A stretch of 64,000 nucleotides of DNA, from NCBI GenBank assembly GCA_024275955.1, contig JAJRYD010000024.1, positions 1-64,000 on the forward strand. Reading direction: 5' to 3'. Shown piece after piece: positions 20,448-29,755 of the stretch. A program made the translations under genes and the position numbers. Under the pieces are notes generated by a model. That model ran no database searches. It saw nothing but the letters and a program-made list of their open reading frames with translations, and was not told the DNA's origin. This DNA is from Nitrospirota bacterium (GTDB lineage Bacteria > Nitrospinota_A > UBA7883 > JACRGQ01). Each line of letters starts with the position of its first letter. Within the stretch, counting starts at the first letter, position 1.

Positions 20448-20471
20448 GATCTCCTCCTGCGAAAACGTCAA

Positions 20472-20726
20472 TTATTCATACACACCACCTTGTAAGGCAA
20501 GATAGATGCCACCCGCACTGCGGGCTTACTTTTCGGATCTGATAGGCAGACTTTTTGGGGGATTTTGGGAGGTGTGGCATTGCCACCTGACGGCCACCTT
20601 GCTACCGGCGGGCCACGACAACGGAGTAGAGCGAGCAGTCGCCATGCGCGGTATGTGCAGTTTTTGAGGAATGTCTACTAGAGGTACAGTTAGAGGGGGA
20701 TGGCGAGGCGTTAGCCGAGAGCGAAT
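20472..20726. repeat. REP-like GC-rich spacer upstream of fliO
   Basis: No gene is seen. Short palindromes occur, for example CCCGCACTGCGGG (20513-20525) and GGTGTGGCATTGCCACC (20570-20585). A run with GAGTAGAGCGAGCAGTCGCC resembles words at 9800-9835. The promoter of the flagellar operon is presumably between here and 20448 but I cannot place it. Confidence 0.4.
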
Positions 20727-20975
20727 GGGACTGTTTCCAAAAGAGTTTTTAAGCGTTTTAAAGGAAAGTTCATTTTCTAACTTCGTAAAAACAGAGGCTT
20801 TAGGGTTCCTCTAAAAATAAGTGATTTTCTTCATCGGTTTCGACAATAGCACTAAATCCCCATCTATAATTCGACCAACCAAAAGCCAGAACTTCAAAAA
20901 TAGATTTTTAGAGGCTCCCTTTAGAGGTTGGCGATTTACGGCAAAATCAAATTTATGCCATTCGGCAACAGCCCC
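20727..20975 (+). mobile_element. MITE family A, copy 3, interrupted by a second MITE
   Basis: The outer element has the usual ends (GGGACTGTTTCC at 20727, GGCAACAGCCCC ending at 20975). Flanks CGAAT (20722-20726) and TGAAT (20976-20980) agree at four of five positions. Its body is split at 20802/20920 by a 117-bp insert. Without the insert and one TTTA it would be about 128 bp like the other copies. Confidence 0.9.
20803..20919. mobile_element. MITE family B nested in MITE A (117 bp)
   Basis: The insert begins GGGTTCCTCTAAAAATAA and ends, read from the other strand, GGGAGCCTCTAAAAATCTA: a ~15-bp imperfect terminal inverted repeat. It is flanked by a TTTA direct repeat (20799-20802 and 20920-20923) that occurs once at the same position in undisturbed family A copies. 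It has no coding capacity. I see no second copy of this family in the window. Confidence 0.8.
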
Positions 20976-21087
20976 TGAATGCCTATATCTCCAGCTTTCA
21001 CTCCTAATTTCTGCTTAAGCCTACAGCCGGTTCGGGGAAGATGGCGGCAACAGTGTTTCGCCTATTTTGAAAAGATGCGAAACAGAA

Positions 21088-21795
21088 TCAGTCTCCTTCC
21101 AGAACTCCTTTGAGAATGGCAAGTTTCTCTTTGAACGGTTCGGCTTCCTCTGGTTTATTGGTGCTTTCAATTATTTCAATAACCATTTTATAAGATGGCA
21201 TATCTCTTGGGTTTATCTCAAGCGCTTTTTCAAGTGCCTTGACAGCGCTCTTTTTTATATTGTTCACCATGCTTCCTTTAGCTATGCAGATGTATCCATC
21301 CGCGAAATCTTCTTTAATCTTTACCGCTTTTTTACAAGCACTAACCGCTTCACTGCCATACTCTTTTTTATTTGTGGCGATATATGTCTGTCCTATAAGA
21401 AGGAAAGCGTCGTAGTTTTCTTTGTCCAGTTCGGTTATCTTTTTAAAAGCTTCAATAGCCTTCTTAAAGCTTTTGGAATCACGGTACGCTAGGCCAAGAA
21501 AGTAATAGTTCTCTTTGTTATCCCAAAATTCATCTTTGAACATCGCGGCAAATTTACTGCTTGTGCCTTTAGTTTTATTAGATGAAACCCTCTCCGCCTC
21601 AAGGAAATAGGCGATTGCTGTTTCGTATAATTTTGCTTCGTACAGCTCTTTGCCCAATTCAAAAAGGCTTAAGGCATAATTTTCGGAAATAGCTTTAGGG
21701 TCTTCTTCAACTTTAAGAGATATGTTTTCGGCGCTGACAGGCACAGCAAAAAAGAGTAAAAGAAAAACTGCCGGTATCGTTTTAAAATCGTTCAT
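21088..21795 (-). CDS. Secreted TPR-repeat protein
   Basis: A 235-residue protein with a signal peptide (FKTIPAVFLLLFFAVPVSAEN) followed by TPR-like helical repeats: YALSLFELGKELYEAKLYETAIAYF, NYYFLGLAYRDSKSFKKAIEAFKK, YDAFLLIGQTY and AVKALEKALEINPRD. TPR proteins act as scaffolds; no catalytic motif is visible. It is alone on its strand between repeats and rpsU, so the context does not specify a role. It lacks a lipobox, so a periplasmic location is likely. Confidence 0.75.
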   Translation of the reverse strand: MNDFKTIPAVFLLLFFAVPVSAENISLKVEEDPKAISENYALSLFELGKELYEAKLYETAIAYFLEAERVSSNKTKGTSSKFAAMFKDEFWDNKENYYFLGLAYRDSKSFKKAIEAFKKITELDKENYDAFLLIGQTYIATNKKEYGSEAVSACKKAVKIKEDFADGYICIAKGSMVNNIKKSAVKALEKALEINPRDMPSYKMVIEIIESTNKPEEAEPFKEKLAILKGVLEGD

Positions 21796-22327
21796 ATACT
21801 TTCTGTTCTGAATAACCTTAATCTAGTTCGAATTGAAATTAAACACTTAAAGACCATACTTCCACTCTTACCGAGTCGCACCCGATATCCGGCTCTATGC
21901 TACCATAGACCTATCACTCTAAGCATCGCTATAGCTGGTAGAGACAGGATAATCTAGGCGGTAGGCGAATACCGTTTCATTGATATAACAGGCAGTATAG
22001 CCGGAGTACTAAAGCAAGGACACTGTGTTAGTTTGAACCATAGGCATTGTTTTTATCTCATCACGAGGAGCCAACGTAGTTGGCGACGCGCTAGTCCGCC
22101 TTGTTACAATAGATTGCCATGAGAATGCTAACGCATTCTTCGCAATGACAACCTCGTGAGCGCAAACGGCTTTTTAAAGCTGAGACACTGTCAAAAGCAG
22201 GAAACTAGTTGACCGATTCATATTCTGATGGTACAATCCCCCCCTTATTGTCTGGGGAATCTGTAACTTTAGTCCGGCCGTTTTGGCTGGAATTTGAAAT
22301 AAAAAGTGCCGAAGGGAGTGATATTTT
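21796..22327. repeat. Spacer upstream of rpsU with dispersed-repeat remnants
   Basis: No gene is supported in these 530 bases. Between about 22063 and 22165 there is a segment of the type common in scattered intergenic repeats: CGAGGAGCCAACGTAGTTGGCGACG, then an ATTGCC-hairpin-GCAATGACAACCTCG unit. The hairpin is GAATGC-TAAC-GCATTC (22114-22129), and the flanking words read as an interrupted palindrome. The rpsU operon promoter should be near 22200-22300. Confidence 0.35.
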
Positions 22328-22507
22328 TTGCCCGGTGTAAAGGTAAGAGCAGAGGAGCCTTTTGAACACGCGCTAAAACGCTTTAAAAAGCAGTGCGAGA
22401 AGATAGGTATTCTTTCTGAAATTAGAAGACGCGAGCATTACGAAAAACCGTCTGTTCGCAAAAAGAAAAAGCAGATAGCCGCCAAGAAAAAATACGGCAG
22501 ATACTAG
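22328..22507 (+). CDS. rpsU: Ribosomal protein S21
   Basis: A 59-residue ORF starting at a TTG with AAGGGAG upstream. The translation [18 protein letters not shown], then a KKQCEK motif, REHYEKPS and a Lys-rich tail ending KKYGRY, is the classic S21 sequence. S21 is the last protein to join the 30S subunit and helps mRNA binding. It is the first gene of the rpsU-yqeY-dnaG-rpoD macromolecular synthesis cluster, which supports the call; its shortness and TTG start make it easy to miss. Confidence 0.95.
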   Translation: MPGVKVRAEEPFEHALKRFKKQCEKIGILSEIRRREHYEKPSVRKKKKQIAAKKKYGRY

Positions 22508-22647
22508 TAAATTGGGAAGCTCTCCGCAATAAGCTACGGGGAAGCTTCTAATCTGTATGGAACTGTTTTTATTATAAATTCGCTAGCGAACCACCAGCGA
22601 TAAGCGGCGGTGGGTTGAGCTTGCGGTTGCATTTTCGAGGGCTTACA

Positions 22648-23103
22648 TTGTCTATACGGGAAATAATAAATGACGATCTCAAAACTGCCATGAAAGGCGG
22701 GGATGAGATCGGCAAGTCCGTTTTGCGGATGATAAAGTCGGAAGTCAAAAACCGCGAAGTGGAAAAGGGTGCCAGCGGTGAGCTGGATGATGCCGCTATA
22801 ATCTCTGTCATCGCTTCCGGGGTGAAAAAAAGGAAAGAGTCTATCCGCCTTTTTGAAGATGCCGGCCGGCAGGAGCTGGCCGACAAGGAAAAATCCGAAA
22901 TTGAATTTCTATCAAAATATCTCCCAAAACAGCTTACCGAAGAAGAAATTGCTGGGAAAGTAGAAACGGCGATAGAAAAGCTTGGCGCCACAGGTATGAA
23001 ACAGATGGGAGAGGTTATGAAATCGCTTAAAAGTGAACTGGGGCAGAGTGCCGATGGTTCGCTGATGAGTAAAATCGTAAAGAAAAAGCTAGCCGCTTTG
23101 TAA
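22648..23103 (+). CDS. yqeY: YqeY/GatB-like tRNA amidotransferase-related protein
   Basis: A 151-residue protein of the YqeY family: NDDLKTAMKGGDEIGKSVLRMIKSEVKNREVEKG at the N-terminus and MKQMGEVMKSLKSELG near the C-terminus, both characteristic. I choose the TTG at 22648 with GAGGG six bases before it; an upstream TTG at 22615 would add 11 residues outside the family pattern. YqeY resembles the tail domain of GatB and is commonly encoded between rpsU and dnaG. The molecular role is not established. Confidence 0.9.
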   Translation: MSIREIINDDLKTAMKGGDEIGKSVLRMIKSEVKNREVEKGASGELDDAAIISVIASGVKKRKESIRLFEDAGRQELADKEKSEIEFLSKYLPKQLTEEEIAGKVETAIEKLGATGMKQMGEVMKSLKSELGQSADGSLMSKIVKKKLAAL

Positions 23104-23223
23104 GAACTGCCGAAAACCTATTCAAGCCTTATTCGTAAAAAATTAACAACCCTCCCAGCCCTTCTCTGTACTACACTTGTGGTCTTGAAATATCCTATTA
23201 CTTGTTAATAAATGGGGAAATTT

Positions 23224-24942
23224 ATGTCTGGCCGTTACCCGCAGGATTTAATCGACAGGGTAAGAGAAAGTGTTGATATCGTTGAGCTTATATCTTCTCA
23301 TATAGAGCTGAAAAGAGGCGGCCAAAACTATGTAGGCCTTTGCCCTTTTCACAAGGAGAAGACTCCCTCTTTTAGCGTAAACCGTTCTAAGCAGATTTTT
23401 CACTGCTTCGGGTGTGGCGAGGGCGGTAATGTTTTCGGCTTTCTTATGAAGTATGAGAACCTATCTTTCCCGGAATCTATCTCTAGTATCGCACAGAGAG
23501 GCGGGGTACAGCTTCCAAAGTTTTCTAACGAGCCGGCGGAAGATATATCGGGGCTTTACAAAATAGACGGCGACGCGGCAGATTTTTTTTGTAGCCATCT
23601 TAGGCGGGCGCCTAAAGAGAGCTACGTTAAAAAATATATCGAAAAAAGAGGGTTAAAACCGGAAACGGTAAACGCCTTTCGCCTCGGCTTTGCCCCGGAT
23701 AGCTGGGATGCCTGCTTAAAGTCATTAAAAGGCGATATCAAAGATATCGAGAAAACAGGCATTGTCAAACGGGCCTCTAATGGGAACCTTATTGACACTT
23801 TCCGCAACCGGCTTATTTTCCCTGTGATTGATGAAAAGAACAGGGTACTTGCTTTTGGCGGCAGGTCGCTTGATGATAGCGATAAGAAATCCCCAAAATA
23901 TCTTAATAGCCAAGAAAGCACTCTCTACCGCAAAGGGCGCATTTTTTACGGGCTAAACCTTTCTGCTGGCGAGATAAGGAAGAAGGGTGAGGCACTGCTT
24001 GTCGAAGGTTATATGGACCTTATTATGCTTTACCAAGCTGGGGTAAGGAATGTAGTAGCTACCTCCGGTACAGCTTTTACGGAGTACCAATGCCGCAACC
24101 TTAGGCGATACACATCCAACTTTGTTATGGTGTTCGATGGCGATAACGCCGGCAGAAAAGCGGCCGAAAGGGCGACCAAGATTGCTCTAGGGCAAGGTAT
24201 CCGTCCAAAGATAGTGATGCTTCCTTCCGGCGAAGACCCTGACGATATTATAAGGAACGGCGGGGTATCTGCGTTTTTAGAGCTGGTTGCCGAGGCGAGG
24301 CCGTATATAAGCTATCTTATTGAAATTACATGCAAAAACTTCGATATCTCAACAGCCGAGGGGAAGGCCGATGCGGCCAAATCTATTTTGCCCGACATTG
24401 CCAAAATCGTTGACCCTATCGAGCGTTCCGGCGCGGTGGAGATTCTCTCCGGGAAAATAGCGATTCCTGTAGGGAGGCTGGAAAGCCGTTTACCCCGTCT
24501 AAAGGGAGAAACCTTTCGCCCCCCTGCAACAGTGAGAAGCGATACCGATGCCCACCCAACCGAGAAGGTTCTTGTAAGAATTATTTTAGACCGCCCCGTA
24601 AAGGTAGCCGACAAGCTTGGTAGGATAAAACCGGAAGATTTTATTTCGCCGCTTTACAGAAAGCTCTTTACCGCCCTTATGGAGGAGGTAGGCAAAGGTG
24701 CAGATGACCCACTGCGGTTGCTGGCAAAATTCGAGAAAACCGAATACGAAGAGCCGTTGCGAAAGCTGGCGATAGCGCCGAACCTGTACGATGAGGAATG
24801 CTGGGAGCAGTGTGTGGCCGATTTTGTGAAGAATGTCAACGCGCGTGGGCGGGCGGAGAAAGTAAGCAAGATGAAAAAGGCGGCCGAAAGCTCTAGCAGA
24901 GAAGAGTATCTGAGCCAACAAAAAAACTTTAAAGAGAGATAG
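23224..24942 (+). CDS. dnaG: DNA primase DnaG
   Basis: DnaG makes RNA primers at the replication fork. I choose the ATG at 23224, which has GGGGA seven bases upstream; an ATG at 23212 adds four residues. The zinc-binding domain has CPFHKEKTPSF and CFGCGEGG (about residues 40-70). The RNA polymerase domain begins near residue 120 and carries the TOPRIM motifs EGYMDLIMLYQAG and FDGDNAGRKAA. The C-terminal helicase-binding part is short and weakly conserved. The protein is 572 residues, near the family norm. Confidence 0.97.
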   Translation: MSGRYPQDLIDRVRESVDIVELISSHIELKRGGQNYVGLCPFHKEKTPSFSVNRSKQIFHCFGCGEGGNVFGFLMKYENLSFPESISSIAQRGGVQLPKFSNEPAEDISGLYKIDGDAADFFCSHLRRAPKESYVKKYIEKRGLKPETVNAFRLGFAPDSWDACLKSLKGDIKDIEKTGIVKRASNGNLIDTFRNRLIFPVIDEKNRVLAFGGRSLDDSDKKSPKYLNSQESTLYRKGRIFYGLNLSAGEIRKKGEALLVEGYMDLIMLYQAGVRNVVATSGTAFTEYQCRNLRRYTSNFVMVFDGDNAGRKAAERATKIALGQGIRPKIVMLPSGEDPDDIIRNGGVSAFLELVAEARPYISYLIEITCKNFDISTAEGKADAAKSILPDIAKIVDPIERSGAVEILSGKIAIPVGRLESRLPRLKGETFRPPATVRSDTDAHPTEKVLVRIILDRPVKVADKLGRIKPEDFISPLYRKLFTALMEEVGKGADDPLRLLAKFEKTEYEEPLRKLAIAPNLYDEECWEQCVADFVKNVNARGRAEKVSKMKKAAESSSREEYLSQQKNFKER

Positions 24943-25016
24943 TAATTGTGATAGACTCACGGTTTGCGTTTATATTCAAGAGGAATCGGATTTTTGTTTG
25001 AAGGAGCCTGTTTTCA

Positions 25017-26696
25017 ATGAAATACAAGCGGACTAGGTCGTTGCCGGAAGTGATAGAGCTTATAGAATTAGGTAAGAAAAATGGAGAAGTGACGAATGAG
25101 GAATTCTCCGGTATATTGAAAGACAATAAAAAATTCCCCAAAAAGAAGAGGGAAAAAATAGCCGAGATACTGGAAGAGGAAAAGATAAAATTCACTCTCG
25201 AAGTAAAAAAGAAAGCCAAGAAAGCTAAAACCGTAGCCAAGCCTCGGGATGAAGTCTCTCTCTCATCTGAAGACCCTGTAAGAATGTACCTCAAGGAGAT
25301 GGGAAGCATACCTTTGCTTACACGCGAGGGAGAGGTTGATATCGCCAAAAGGATAGAGGCGGCCCAGCTTGAGGTTATCGACGCGATGCTGGAGATACCG
25401 CTTACCGTCGAAGAGGTGGTTAGAAAGGTTGACGAGCTCAAAGCGGGAGAAATCACAATCCAGTCGCTTGTTACATGGAGCGATGTCGAAGATGCCGCCG
25501 AGAACAGCTCTTCCACCAAGGCGCAAAAGGAGATTGTGCGCATTAAAAAGTCGATAACCAAACTGACTTCCGCTATGCAGCTCTGGCGCGAGACAAGCAA
25601 AAAGATGAAACTTAAAAAAATCAAGGTGGCGGAAAAGGCGAAGCTCGAAAAGAAGGCGGTAAAGCAGGCTGGATCGTTGAGGGATAAGTTTCTTGATATG
25701 AACCTGAACCAGAACCAGATTGAAGATATTGTCGAGAAGATAGGCATCTGCAACAAAGAGTGTATCAAGGTCAAAAAAGAGATGAAGAAGATTGATAAAA
25801 AGCTTGAGAGTGCCGCAAAAAGAAAAGAGACAGCGGCATCTAAAGCGAAGCTCAAAAAGCGGCAGGACGAACTAAAGTCGGCACTAAAAGCTGTAGAAAA
25901 AGTTGTTATAGTCAGCAGTGACGACCTTGCTTCAATCAAGAAAAAAGTAGATATAGGCCGTATAAAGGATAGAAAGGCTAAAAAAGAGCTGGCAGAAGCG
26001 AACCTTAGGCTGGTAGTTTCTATAGCCAAAAAGTACACCAACAGGGGGCTTCAGTTTCTCGACCTTATACAAGAGGGGAACATCGGCCTTATGAAGGCGG
26101 TAGAAAAGTTTGAATACCGGCGTGGGTACAAATTCTCGACATACGCCACATGGTGGATACGACAGGCTATTACAAGGGCGATTGCCGATCAGGCACGCAC
26201 CATCCGCATACCTGTGCATATGATAGAGACGATAAACAAGCTGATACGGACATCAAGACAGCTGGTGCAGGAGCTTGGACGTGAGCCAAAGCCGGATGAA
26301 ATAGCCGAAAAGATGGGGATGCGTGTAAGTAAGGTCAGAAACGTGCTGAAAATCGCCAAAGAGCCGATATCGCTCGAAACACCTATAGGCGAAGACGAAG
26401 ATTCGCATCTGGGTGATTTTATAGAAGACAAAAAAATGATTTCGCCGGTGGAGGCGATAGTGAAAATGGGACTAAAAGAGCAGACCGCGAAAGTTCTCAT
26501 GAGCCTTGCTCCGCGTGAAGAGATGGTTTTAAGAAAAAGATTTGGCATAGGGATGAACTCGGAGTGTACTCTTGAGGAGGTCGGACAGGATTTTGAGGTT
26601 ACGCGCGAGAGAATAAGGCAGATAGAGGCAAAAGCATTAAGAAAACTGCGCCACCCAAGCCGGAGTAAACGGCTTAAAAGCTTTCTCGAAAGCTAG
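25017..26696 (+). CDS. rpoD: Primary sigma factor RpoD (sigma-70)
   Basis: RpoD directs RNA polymerase to housekeeping promoters. Region 1.1 starts the 559-residue protein; region 1.2 begins at [21 protein letters not shown] near residue 85. A non-conserved Lys-rich coiled insert runs from 150 to 310. Region 2 has [26 protein letters not shown] and [20 protein letters not shown]. Region 4.2 has the helix-turn-helix [21 protein letters not shown]. All core motifs are intact. The gene ends the macromolecular synthesis cluster and is followed by a tRNA. Confidence 0.98.
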   Translation: MKYKRTRSLPEVIELIELGKKNGEVTNEEFSGILKDNKKFPKKKREKIAEILEEEKIKFTLEVKKKAKKAKTVAKPRDEVSLSSEDPVRMYLKEMGSIPLLTREGEVDIAKRIEAAQLEVIDAMLEIPLTVEEVVRKVDELKAGEITIQSLVTWSDVEDAAENSSSTKAQKEIVRIKKSITKLTSAMQLWRETSKKMKLKKIKVAEKAKLEKKAVKQAGSLRDKFLDMNLNQNQIEDIVEKIGICNKECIKVKKEMKKIDKKLESAAKRKETAASKAKLKKRQDELKSALKAVEKVVIVSSDDLASIKKKVDIGRIKDRKAKKELAEANLRLVVSIAKKYTNRGLQFLDLIQEGNIGLMKAVEKFEYRRGYKFSTYATWWIRQAITRAIADQARTIRIPVHMIETINKLIRTSRQLVQELGREPKPDEIAEKMGMRVSKVRNVLKIAKEPISLETPIGEDEDSHLGDFIEDKKMISPVEAIVKMGLKEQTAKVLMSLAPREEMVLRKRFGIGMNSECTLEEVGQDFEVTRERIRQIEAKALRKLRHPSRSKRLKSFLES

Positions 26697-26728
26697 CCTT
26701 GTCTCCCCGAATATAGTCTTTATAAGGG

Positions 26729-26805
26729 GGGCCCATAGCTCAGTTGGTTAGAGCCCTCGGCTCATAACCGAGTTGTCTCAGGTTCGAATCCTGATGGGCC
26801 CACCA
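26729..26805 (+). tRNA. tRNA with CAT anticodon (Met or lysidine-type Ile2)
   Basis: A 77-base cloverleaf: acceptor GGGCCCA pairs with TGGGCCC, the D arm contains AGCTCAGTTGGTTAGAGC, the anticodon stem CTCGG/CCGAG holds the loop CTCATAA, and the T arm has GGTTCGAATCC. The CCA end is encoded. With a CAT anticodon it could be elongator Met or Ile2 (lysidine at position 34). The GGGCCCA acceptor leans slightly to Ile2, but I cannot decide from the sequence; no initiator-type C1-A72 mismatch is present. Confidence 0.92.
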
Positions 26806-26933
26806 TTTAACGGAAACTCCGCAAAGCCAGACAAGGAAGTAGAGCTTTTTGCGAAGGAGCGTATGTATAAGTAGATGACTGAGTTTAAAAGTAATAACTG
26901 ATGAAGTCTGGCGAAGCGGAGTTTCCGTTAAAT
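26805..26933. repeat. Large inverted repeat touching the tRNA 3' end
   Basis: A perfect 18-bp inverted repeat (ATTTAACGGAAACTCCGC at 26805-26822 against 26916-26933) continues, after 3-base bulges, with a 7-bp GCCAGAC/GTCTGGC (26826-26832 and 26906-26912). The loop is about 73 bases. The first base is the final A of the tRNA CCA. It could be a fold-back element, an integration scar or an unusual terminator; it has no T-tract. Confidence 0.75.
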
Positions 26934-27080
26934 CTAAAGCACCTCTTTTAAAGAAGTTGTAGAATTCGGTTCCCCAGTTTTATGCTAGACTCTTTTGGAG
27001 GTAGCCCCCTTGTAGGCCAGCTATCGGCTGTTAAGCAGAGTCTCCAGCCGTTTGACTGCTGTTCTATCGGCATTTCCTCT

Positions 27081-27872
27081 TTATTTTAGGCGTAGCTGAA
27101 TGTTTAGATGAAGTGCCCTGTTGTAGTGGTAGAGCGCGTTTTTATAGTCGGCTTTCTGTTCGTACACTTTTCCGATAAGGTGCAGGTTTTGTCCTGTGAG
27201 AAGAGGCATCTCAAGCTTTTTATCTATAGCGAGAGCTTTTTTTAGGTACAAAAGCGCCTTGTCTGGTTCGCCGGTCTTAAGGTATAGCGAGCCGAGGTTT
27301 GAATAGGCTGTCGATTTCAGCTGTTCCGTCTTGCCGTTCTTTACAGCGTCAAAGAATTTTTTTTCCGCTTCTTCGTTTTTGTCGTCTTGCATAAGTATTA
27401 GGGCGGTAATGTTATCTAGCTCCGATCTTTCGTTTTCGTCTTTCGGGTTTGTCATGCTGTCGGCAATATTTTTTGCATCTTCCAGCCTTCTTTTTACTAG
27501 AAGCAGTGATATTTTGTTAAGCTTTGAGCGGAAGAGAATATCGTCGTAACCTTCTATTTCCGCTGTCAGCTTGGCATTGTCGATGTATGAGCTAGCTTTC
27601 GGCAGGTCGTTTTGGAGTAGTGCTATTGTTCCAAGCCGGTTGTATGTTTTTGCAATCGCTTTTCTTCCGTCAAGTTTTTGGTAGATGGCAAGAACAGTTT
27701 TAAATCTTCTTGTCGCTCTTTCTAGGTTTCCTTTTCTAAGTTCGCTCTCCGCCCTTTCAAACGCCTTCTCTCCTGCCGTTGGGTATGAGCTGGTAAATTC
27801 CTTAGTTTTAGATGTAGCGCATCCGGTTATGAACAGCAACATAACAACGGCAGGCAGGACAAATATCTTCAT
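27081..27872 (-). CDS. TPR lipoprotein of the MCE operon
   Basis: A 263-residue lipoprotein: signal peptide with lipobox LFITGCATS (Cys at about residue 18) and then TPR-like repeats from residue 30 to the end (KAIAKTYNRLGTIALLQNDLPKASSY, STAYSNLGSLYLKTGEPDKALLYLKKAL and others). It starts inside the mlaD stop (four-base overlap), so it is part of the mlaE-mlaF-mlaD unit. Other MCE operons have an outer-membrane lipoprotein such as MlaA or PqiC here; this TPR protein may take the place of that partner, which is inference. Confidence 0.75.
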   Translation of the reverse strand: MKIFVLPAVVMLLFITGCATSKTKEFTSSYPTAGEKAFERAESELRKGNLERATRRFKTVLAIYQKLDGRKAIAKTYNRLGTIALLQNDLPKASSYIDNAKLTAEIEGYDDILFRSKLNKISLLLVKRRLEDAKNIADSMTNPKDENERSELDNITALILMQDDKNEEAEKKFFDAVKNGKTEQLKSTAYSNLGSLYLKTGEPDKALLYLKKALAIDKKLEMPLLTGQNLHLIGKVYEQKADYKNALYHYNRALHLNIQLRLK

Positions 27873-28975
27873 CGGCCGTTACCGCTGTTATAGGGTGATG
27901 CCCTACCGGGAGAACCTAACAGAGGATGTTGCTCCTCGGCTGGAACAAGGTTTTTTACAGGCCACGCGGTTTTCATAGATTGTATAATCATCAGCGTTTC
28001 GCTTAACAGCAGTTCCACGTCTTCCAGTATCATAGGTATTTGGGGGGCGACAGCCTTTATCTCTTTAGCCGTCTCTCCCACCGTTTCCACTGTTTTCTCT
28101 ATGGTCGGCCCGATGTTTGACAGCATCTTCATCGTTTTATTCATATTTTCCAATAGGGTCAAAAGCAGTTTTTGCATTTTGTTAATGTCTAGTTCTTTCG
28201 AGGTGGCGTTCACGCGGCCGGAAATTTCGGCAATATTCCCAAAAAGTTCCTTCGTGCTTTCGACCGTGGCAGGTATATGCTCCGCCGCCTTTTCTACTTC
28301 CATTGATATTCTGTTGGCGCGTTCCACAATTTCCTGAAGTCTTTTATACAGCTCCGCCTTATCGCTGGATAGAAACATTCCGGCAGAAGAATCGCCTTTT
28401 TTTATGGCAGTGATGATGGAAGAGAGATCGTTTATGGAAGCGTTAAGTTTTTTATGGGGGAAGCTGTTGACTATCTCGGTAAGCTTTATGAACGCCTTCT
28501 CCGCGGAGTTGATGAGCGGGGATATTCTGTCCATAAGGGTATCTACCTCGAGCTGTGAAGATTCGAGCGGAATGGTACTTCCGCTTTCTATTATCGGCTG
28601 ATTTTTGGAACCGCCGATTATGGAGAACTCTTTTTTACCAAATACCGCCAGCGCGCCCATCGCCATCGACGCGTCTTTGTGTATGCGTGGGTGGTAGGCT
28701 TCTTCTATCTTCATGGTCAGTTCTATATTGTCATCTTCGTTAAGCTTTATATCGGTTATCATTCCTACTTTTATTCCAGAAAAATACACGTTCGCGCTTC
28801 TTTCTATTCCATCTGCCGAAGATACGATGGTTTTAAGATAGAAATAGTCTGCGAAAATCCTTTCTTTCTGGGCCCACACCGCAAACATGGCGGAAAGAAG
28901 CAGTATAGGGACAAGTACAAACATCCAGATAAGCAGTTTCTTCTGCGGCGGCGTTAGCTTATGTACATAGTGCAT
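27869..28975 (-). CDS. mlaD: MCE-domain lipid-transfer protein (MlaD-like)
   Basis: A 368-residue protein with one N-terminal membrane helix (KLLIWMFVLVPILLLSAMF, about 14-32). It has one MCE domain (about 38-120; GIERSANVYFSGIKVGMITDIKL is typical) and a long helical tail to residue 330, as in MCE proteins whose helices form a tunnel or needle. MCE proteins form hexamers that carry phospholipids between inner and outer membranes. The helical part is much longer than in E. coli MlaD (183 residues), more like the YrbD/Mce type with an extended alpha-helical region. Confidence 0.88.
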   Translation of the reverse strand: MHYVHKLTPPQKKLLIWMFVLVPILLLSAMFAVWAQKERIFADYFYLKTIVSSADGIERSANVYFSGIKVGMITDIKLNEDDNIELTMKIEEAYHPRIHKDASMAMGALAVFGKKEFSIIGGSKNQPIIESGSTIPLESSQLEVDTLMDRISPLINSAEKAFIKLTEIVNSFPHKKLNASINDLSSIITAIKKGDSSAGMFLSSDKAELYKRLQEIVERANRISMEVEKAAEHIPATVESTKELFGNIAEISGRVNATSKELDINKMQKLLLTLLENMNKTMKMLSNIGPTIEKTVETVGETAKEIKAVAPQIPMILEDVELLLSETLMIIQSMKTAWPVKNLVPAEEQHPLLGSPGRASPYNSGNGR

Positions 28976-28978
28976 TAT

Positions 28979-29755
28979 TTATTCCGCGGTCCTTTCTCGG
29001 CTGAAAAACTTGGTCAGGCCAGCATCTTGTTCGTTTGAGTAGTCTCTAAGTGATTTTAGGTATTGTATGATTATAGGAGATTGAGACTCCAGAGCATCGG
29101 CGAATTTGACAAGCTTGCTATCGAGAAAAATATAAAGACTGTTAGCGCAGGCGGCGGCAAGAGCCGGAGAGCTTGTAGTGATTAGAATGGTGGTCTTTTC
29201 TTTTTGGAGATCTCTTATATAGCCTGCTACTTTAACGAAACCATCGGGGTCTAGGTCGCCGGCGGTCGGCTCGTGAATAAAGAGCAGTTTTGGTTTTTGA
29301 ATAATCGCTCGCGCCATCTGCACAAGGCGGGTATCGTTCCGCGAGAGATCGCTCGGAAATTTTTCCGATATTTTTTCCAGCCCGAACCTTATGAGGGTGG
29401 GGCGTATTTTTTCGACCATTTCGCCGTAAGCGGTGCCGCTATGGTACATGAGAGGTAGGCCTATATTTCCGGCAACGGTAAGGTTGTCGAGCAAAGATGG
29501 GCCTTTGGGTACATAGCCTATTTTCCGCAGTATCTTTGCCTGTCCCTGTTTTTTTACCGCGAGGATATTCTCGCCTTCAATAATTACTTCTCCGCTTGTA
29601 ACCGGAATTAGGCCGAGGCATATTTTGATTATTACCGATTTCCCGGAGTTGTGAGGGCCTAGTATGACAGCGGTATCGCCGGCAGGCAGATGAAAGTTTA
29701 TTCCGCCTGCCTTAACCGAGAAAAGATCGAAAGAAACTGATTTTAGCTTTATCAT
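28979..29755 (-). CDS. mlaF: MlaF-like ABC ATPase with degenerate motifs
   Basis: A 258-residue ABC-type ATPase between mlaE and mlaD. Walker A GPHNSGKSVIIK (about residue 33) is intact, but the other motifs are altered. The Q-loop position reads YVPKGPSLLDNL (Lys where Gln is usual). The signature is LSRND instead of LSGGx. Walker B is LLFIHEPT (His where Asp is usual, with the Glu kept). The switch segment is ILITTSSPAL, without His. It therefore may bind ATP but hydrolyse poorly. It overlaps mlaE by four bases, so it is clearly part of the lipid transporter. Confidence 0.85.
   Translation of the reverse strand: MIKLKSVSFDLFSVKAGGINFHLPAGDTAVILGPHNSGKSVIIKICLGLIPVTSGEVIIEGENILAVKKQGQAKILRKIGYVPKGPSLLDNLTVAGNIGLPLMYHSGTAYGEMVEKIRPTLIRFGLEKISEKFPSDLSRNDTRLVQMARAIIQKPKLLFIHEPTAGDLDPDGFVKVAGYIRDLQKEKTTILITTSSPALAAACANSLYIFLDSKLVKFADALESQSPIIIQYLKSLRDYSNEQDAGLTKFFSRERTAE

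Noticed and set aside
24929-26041. 370-codon minus-strand frame opposite dnaG/rpoD
   Set aside because: Phe/Ser-rich shadow of the Lys-rich rpoD region; no independent support.
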